From Flavobacteriaceae bacterium (GTDB lineage: Bacteria > Bacteroidota > Bacteroidia > Flavobacteriales > Flavobacteriaceae): a DNA stretch of 16,797 nucleotides. Each line of letters opens with the position of its first letter. The stretch's first letter is position 1. A model generated the notes under the pieces. It was not told the DNA's origin and made no database searches. It saw only the letters and a list, made by a program, of their open reading frames with translations. Shown in pieces: positions 13,703-16,797 of the stretch. A program made the translations under genes and the position numbers. The DNA is taken from NCBI GenBank assembly GCA_013042825.1, contig JABDPL010000270.1, positions 1-16,797 of the forward strand. Direction: 5' to 3'.

Positions 13703-15147
13703 TGCCCGATTACAGAAAAAAAACAAAAATCGTTGCTACACTTGGTCCGTCCACTAAGGATAAAAATGTGATCAAAAAGATGATTGAAGAAGGAGCCAAC
13801 GTGTTTCGCATTAATTTTTCTCATGCCAACTATGAAGACGCCGAAAAAAGGGTCCAAATGATCAGGGAACTCAATGAGGAATATGGTTATAACAGCGCGA
13901 TATTAGCCGATCTTCAGGGTCCGAAATTGCGAGTAGGGGTCATGCAGGAAGAAATAGTGGTGAAGGAGGGCGATTCGATCTATTTTGAAACTGGAGAAAG
14001 GTTTGAAGGTACTAAAGAACGGGTGTATATGAATTACGCCAATTTCCCGAGGGATGTAAAACCCGGGGAGCGCATATTGCTCGATGATGGTAAATTGATT
14101 TTTGAAGTTGTCGAGAGCGACGGTGATTCGAAAGTTTTGACCAAGGTGCTCCAGGGAGGACCATTGCGTTCAAAAAAGGGTGTTAATCTCCCAAATACAG
14201 ATATCTCACTTCCTGCGCTTACCAAAAAGGACAAGGAAGATGCCATTTTCGCTATAGGTTTGAAAGTTGACTGGATAGCCTTGTCATTTGTAAGGCATGC
14301 CGAGGACCTCATGGAGCTTCGGGATCTGATCTCTGAAAATTCCGATCACAAGATCCCTGTTATCGCTAAAATTGAAAAACCCGAGGCCGTAGAAAATATC
14401 GATAAACTCGTGGCTTATTGCGATGGTTTAATGGTGGCCCGTGGTGATCTCGGTGTTGAGATACCTGCCCAGGAAGTGCCGCTTATTCAAAAGAAACTGG
14501 TGCTTAGAGCGAAAAGAGCCAGGGTTCCTGTGATCATTGCAACTCAAATGATGGAGTCGATGATTGACAGTTTAACACCAACCCGGGCAGAGGTTAATGA
14601 TGTGGCCAATTCGGTTATGGATGGCGCAGATGCGGTCATGTTGTCGGGAGAGACCTCTGTTGGAGATTATCCTGTTCAGGTTATTCAGAAGATGTCTGAT
14701 ATAATTGAAAGTGTCGAGAATTCCGACCTGATCAACGTCCCGCAATCGCCCCCGCATATCAGGACCAAGCGGTATATCACTAAATCTATTTGCTATCACG
14801 CGGCTAATATGGCTAACGAGATAAAGGCAAAGGCTATTTCAACTCTTACCAATAGTGGTTATACGGCCTTTCAGATTTCGGCCTGGCGTCCTGACGCCCA
14901 TATCCTTGTTTTTACCTCAAATAAAAGGATACTGACTCAACTTAATTTGCTCTGGGGAGTGACGGCTTTCTACTATGACCGTTTTGTGAGTACCGATGAA
15001 ACCATTGAAGATGTGAATGCGATAGCTTGTAAAAAAGGCTATCTGGAGGTAGGTGATATGTTGATCAGTTTAGCGGCTATGCCAATTCAGGATAAAGGTA
15101 TGGTAAACACCCTTAGGATCACCGAGATCACAACCTGCACGTTCTAG
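13702..15147 (+). CDS. pyk: Pyruvate kinase
   Basis: 481 residues, normal length. Makes pyruvate and ATP from phosphoenolpyruvate and ADP, the last step of glycolysis. N-terminal KTKIVATLGPST and RINFSH (36-41), B domain roughly 73-165, active-site signature IPVIAKIEKPEAV (218-230) with Lys223 and Glu225, then VARGDLGVEIP (246-255) with Asp249, and ATQMMESM plus PTRAEVNDVANSVMDGADAVMLSGETS. A C-terminal regulatory domain follows. The frame opens one codon earlier with TTG, but the ATG at 13702, overlapping the preceding stop by one base, gives the usual MPDYRKKTKIV start. The 3' end shares CTAG with dinB. Confidence 0.96.
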   Translation: MPDYRKKTKIVATLGPSTKDKNVIKKMIEEGANVFRINFSHANYEDAEKRVQMIRELNEEYGYNSAILADLQGPKLRVGVMQEEIVVKEGDSIYFETGERFEGTKERVYMNYANFPRDVKPGERILLDDGKLIFEVVESDGDSKVLTKVLQGGPLRSKKGVNLPNTDISLPALTKKDKEDAIFAIGLKVDWIALSFVRHAEDLMELRDLISENSDHKIPVIAKIEKPEAVENIDKLVAYCDGLMVARGDLGVEIPAQEVPLIQKKLVLRAKRARVPVIIATQMMESMIDSLTPTRAEVNDVANSVMDGADAVMLSGETSVGDYPVQVIQKMSDIIESVENSDLINVPQSPPHIRTKRYITKSICYHAANMANEIKAKAISTLTNSGYTAFQISAWRPDAHILVFTSNKRILTQLNLLWGVTAFYYDRFVSTDETIEDVNAIACKKGYLEVGDMLISLAAMPIQDKGMVNTLRITEITTCTF

Positions 15148-16256
15148 AATTCAAATTGCAACTGAACACTAACGTTGCCTTCTTTTCCATCATCCGCCTT
15201 ATTATCTGAGATCGCATTCTTCAGGTTTGAGATAGATATTCCCAGAAGTCTTACCGAGTCTTTTGGTTTTTCCTGATAGAGAAGGTCTTTAACTGTTGAA
15301 ATAATTGTCGGTTTGTCATTTACGAAGCCCTCAAGTGTGCGGCTTCGCGTCTGCTGGGAGAAGTCACTGTATTTGATTTTCAGGGTCACCGTTTTACCGC
15401 TGTTCGTATTCTTTTGTAGTCGCCTTACGACCTCATCGGCTATCTGGTTCAGCTTTTCTATCATAAAGATCTCACTTGATAAGTTACTGCTGAAGGTGCG
15501 TTCGGCAGCGAGTGATTTCTGAATTCGATGTGGTTTTACCCGGCTTGTATGTATTCCACGAACAGCCTGATAATAATATTTCCCTGATTTGCCGAAGTGT
15601 TCTTCAAGGAATTCGAGTGACTTCTTTTTGAGGTCCTTACCTGTGAACATGCCCAGGTCGTACATGTGGCTTGCAGTGACCTTTCCTACACCATAGAATT
15701 TGCGTACATCGAGGTTCTCGAGGAAATCCAGAACCTCCTCTGGCGGAACGGTTTTTTGCCCGTTAGGTTTATTATAATCACTGGCGATTTTAGCCACAAA
15801 TTTGTTTATTGAAATGCCCGCAGATGCTGTAAGGCCCAAATCTGAAAAAATTTGATTTCTTATTTCACCGGCGATCAATGTTGCACTGGGATTGCCTTTT
15901 TTATTCTCAGTGACATCCAGGTAGGCTTCGTCAAGGGATAATGGCTCTATCAGATCGGTGTATTCAAGGAAAATTGAACGAATATGCTTTGAAATCTCAC
16001 GATAACGGTCAAAACGGGGTTTTACAAAAATGATATGCGGACAATTCTTTTTTGCCTGTACACCGGTCATCGCACTTCTAACCCCGAACTTCCTGGCTTC
16101 ATAGCTTGCAGCGCTTACCACGCCTCGTTTTTCACTACCTCCAACCGCCACCGGTTTTCCGCGAAGCGACGGATCATCCAGCTGCTCCACAGAGGCATAA
16201 AAGGCATCCATGTCAACATGAATGATTTTTCGAATTGGTATTTCATCAAGCATCAT
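15144..16256 (-). CDS. dinB: DNA polymerase IV (Y-family)
   Basis: 370 residues. Error-prone translesion polymerase that extends past damaged or mismatched bases. Palm motifs: IIHVDMDAFYASVE (11-24) with metal ligand Asp15 and predicted steric-gate Tyr20, and LSLDEAYLDV (106-115) with Asp109-Glu110. Fingers, helix-hairpin-helix (KFYGVGKVTASHMYDLG) and little-finger domain follow. The C-terminus VQLQFEF (364-370) fits the beta-clamp binding peptide (QLxLF-like), so it should dock on the sliding clamp. Two ATG codons in a row (16256, 16253) could start it. It is convergent with pyk, overlapping at the stop codons, and divergent from the CYTH gene with only 30 bases between. No LexA-type box was recognised upstream. 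Confidence 0.95.
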   Translation of the reverse strand: MMLDEIPIRKIIHVDMDAFYASVEQLDDPSLRGKPVAVGGSEKRGVVSAASYEARKFGVRSAMTGVQAKKNCPHIIFVKPRFDRYREISKHIRSIFLEYTDLIEPLSLDEAYLDVTENKKGNPSATLIAGEIRNQIFSDLGLTASAGISINKFVAKIASDYNKPNGQKTVPPEEVLDFLENLDVRKFYGVGKVTASHMYDLGMFTGKDLKKKSLEFLEEHFGKSGKYYYQAVRGIHTSRVKPHRIQKSLAAERTFSSNLSSEIFMIEKLNQIADEVVRRLQKNTNSGKTVTLKIKYSDFSQQTRSRTLEGFVNDKPTIISTVKDLLYQEKPKDSVRLLGISISNLKNAISDNKADDGKEGNVSVQLQFEF

Positions 16257-16286
16257 GTAAATTTATGATTTCTTTGGTGGATCAGT

Positions 16287-16760
16287 ATGCAGGAAATTGA
16301 ACGTAAATTTTTAGTGAAATCAAACGCTTATCGTGAGCAGGCATACAAACGTTCAACGATAAAACAAGGTTTTCTTAACCTGGATCCCCAAAGAACTGTT
16401 CGTGTCAGGGTAAAACGGAATAGCGCACAATTAACGGTAAAAGGCTTGTCATCTGATGACGGATTATCCCGTCATGAATGGGAGATCGATATTCCAAAAA
16501 AAGATGCCTTATTCCTACTGGACTTATGCCACAACGAATTCATCGAGAAGGAACGATACGAGGTTAAGTGTGGAGAGCATGTTTTCGAAATTGATGAGTT
16601 CCATGGTTCAAATGAAGGTCTTGTGCTGGCAGAGATCGAGTTGAATGATGAGAACGAGAGCTTTGTGAAACCTGATTGGTTGGGGACGGAAGTTACAGGT
16701 CAACCCGAATATTATAATGCTAACTTAAGCGTCAATCCCTATTTAAAATGGGCAAAATAA
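16287..16760 (+). CDS. CYTH domain protein (triphosphate tunnel family)
   Basis: 157 residues, a complete single-domain CYTH protein. It starts with the diagnostic ExExK: Glu3, Glu5, Lys7 in QEIERKFLV. Alternating basic strands follow (TVRVRVKR 37-44, LTVKG 49-53), then HEWEIDI, EKERYEV (87-93) and the acidic pairs EIDEF (101-105) and AEIEL (115-119), which line the tunnel and bind metal and triphosphate. Family members hydrolyse inorganic triphosphate or, less often, make cAMP; short bacterial forms like this are most often tripolyphosphatases, but the substrate is not decided by sequence alone. Start ATG 16287, with GGTGG about 8 bases upstream as a possible ribosome site. Only 37 bases follow to the window edge, with nothing recognised. 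Confidence 0.88.
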   Translation: MQEIERKFLVKSNAYREQAYKRSTIKQGFLNLDPQRTVRVRVKRNSAQLTVKGLSSDDGLSRHEWEIDIPKKDALFLLDLCHNEFIEKERYEVKCGEHVFEIDEFHGSNEGLVLAEIELNDENESFVKPDWLGTEVTGQPEYYNANLSVNPYLKWAK

Positions 16761-16797
16761 ACTCCGCCATTTCTATTTAACTACCTGTTCTTAGAAG

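Overview
The window looks like core chromosome of a marine-type Bacteroidota bacterium, most likely a member of the Flavobacteriaceae. The evidence is: protein families typical of that group (an IPExxVDY protein before pyruvate kinase, a long 632-residue PurF, a TSP3-repeat OmpA-family protein); A/T-rich start regions with little or no Shine-Dalgarno sequence; and repeated matches to the Bacteroidota promoter (TTG about 17-23 bases before TAnnTTTG). No transposase, integrase, phage gene or CRISPR array is visible, and no tRNA or rRNA was recognised.

Layout. 1-843 (-): 5' part of an OmpA-family outer-membrane protein gene that runs off the left edge, with a clean promoter. 967-5322 (-): an AddA/RecB-like helicase-nuclease followed by kbl (2-amino-3-ketobutyrate CoA ligase). 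5323-5435: a divergent control region with a perfect 11-1-11 palindrome and a promoter for superoxide dismutase (5436-6044, +). 6045-6518: a 474-base gene-free stretch holding the sod terminator and two near-identical units that look like tandem small RNA genes on the minus strand. 6519-10669 (-): purF, a PfkB-family kinase, RNase H and purN, with a terminator and new promoter between RNase H and the kinase. 10852-13097 (+): acpP-fabF-rnc. 13220-15147 (+): IPExxVDY protein and pyk, overlapping by one base. 15144-16256 (-): dinB, sharing four bases with the end of pyk. 16287-16760 (+): a CYTH-domain protein.

How they fit together. purN and purF are two steps of IMP synthesis, with a sugar/nucleoside kinase beside them. 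acpP-fabF-rnc is the widespread fatty-acid elongation/RNase III cluster. The helicase-nuclease, dinB and superoxide dismutase are repair and stress genes, but they sit in separate transcription units.

The most unusual structure is the pair of ~70-base units at 6102-6170 and 6334-6406. Each has a TAnnTTTG-like element exactly 4 bases before a conserved 41-base block (40 of 41 bases identical), then an intrinsic terminator hairpin. They are read here as a duplicated, uncharacterised small RNA gene downstream of purF. Second is the palindrome overlapping the sod promoter, a candidate operator for a stress regulator.
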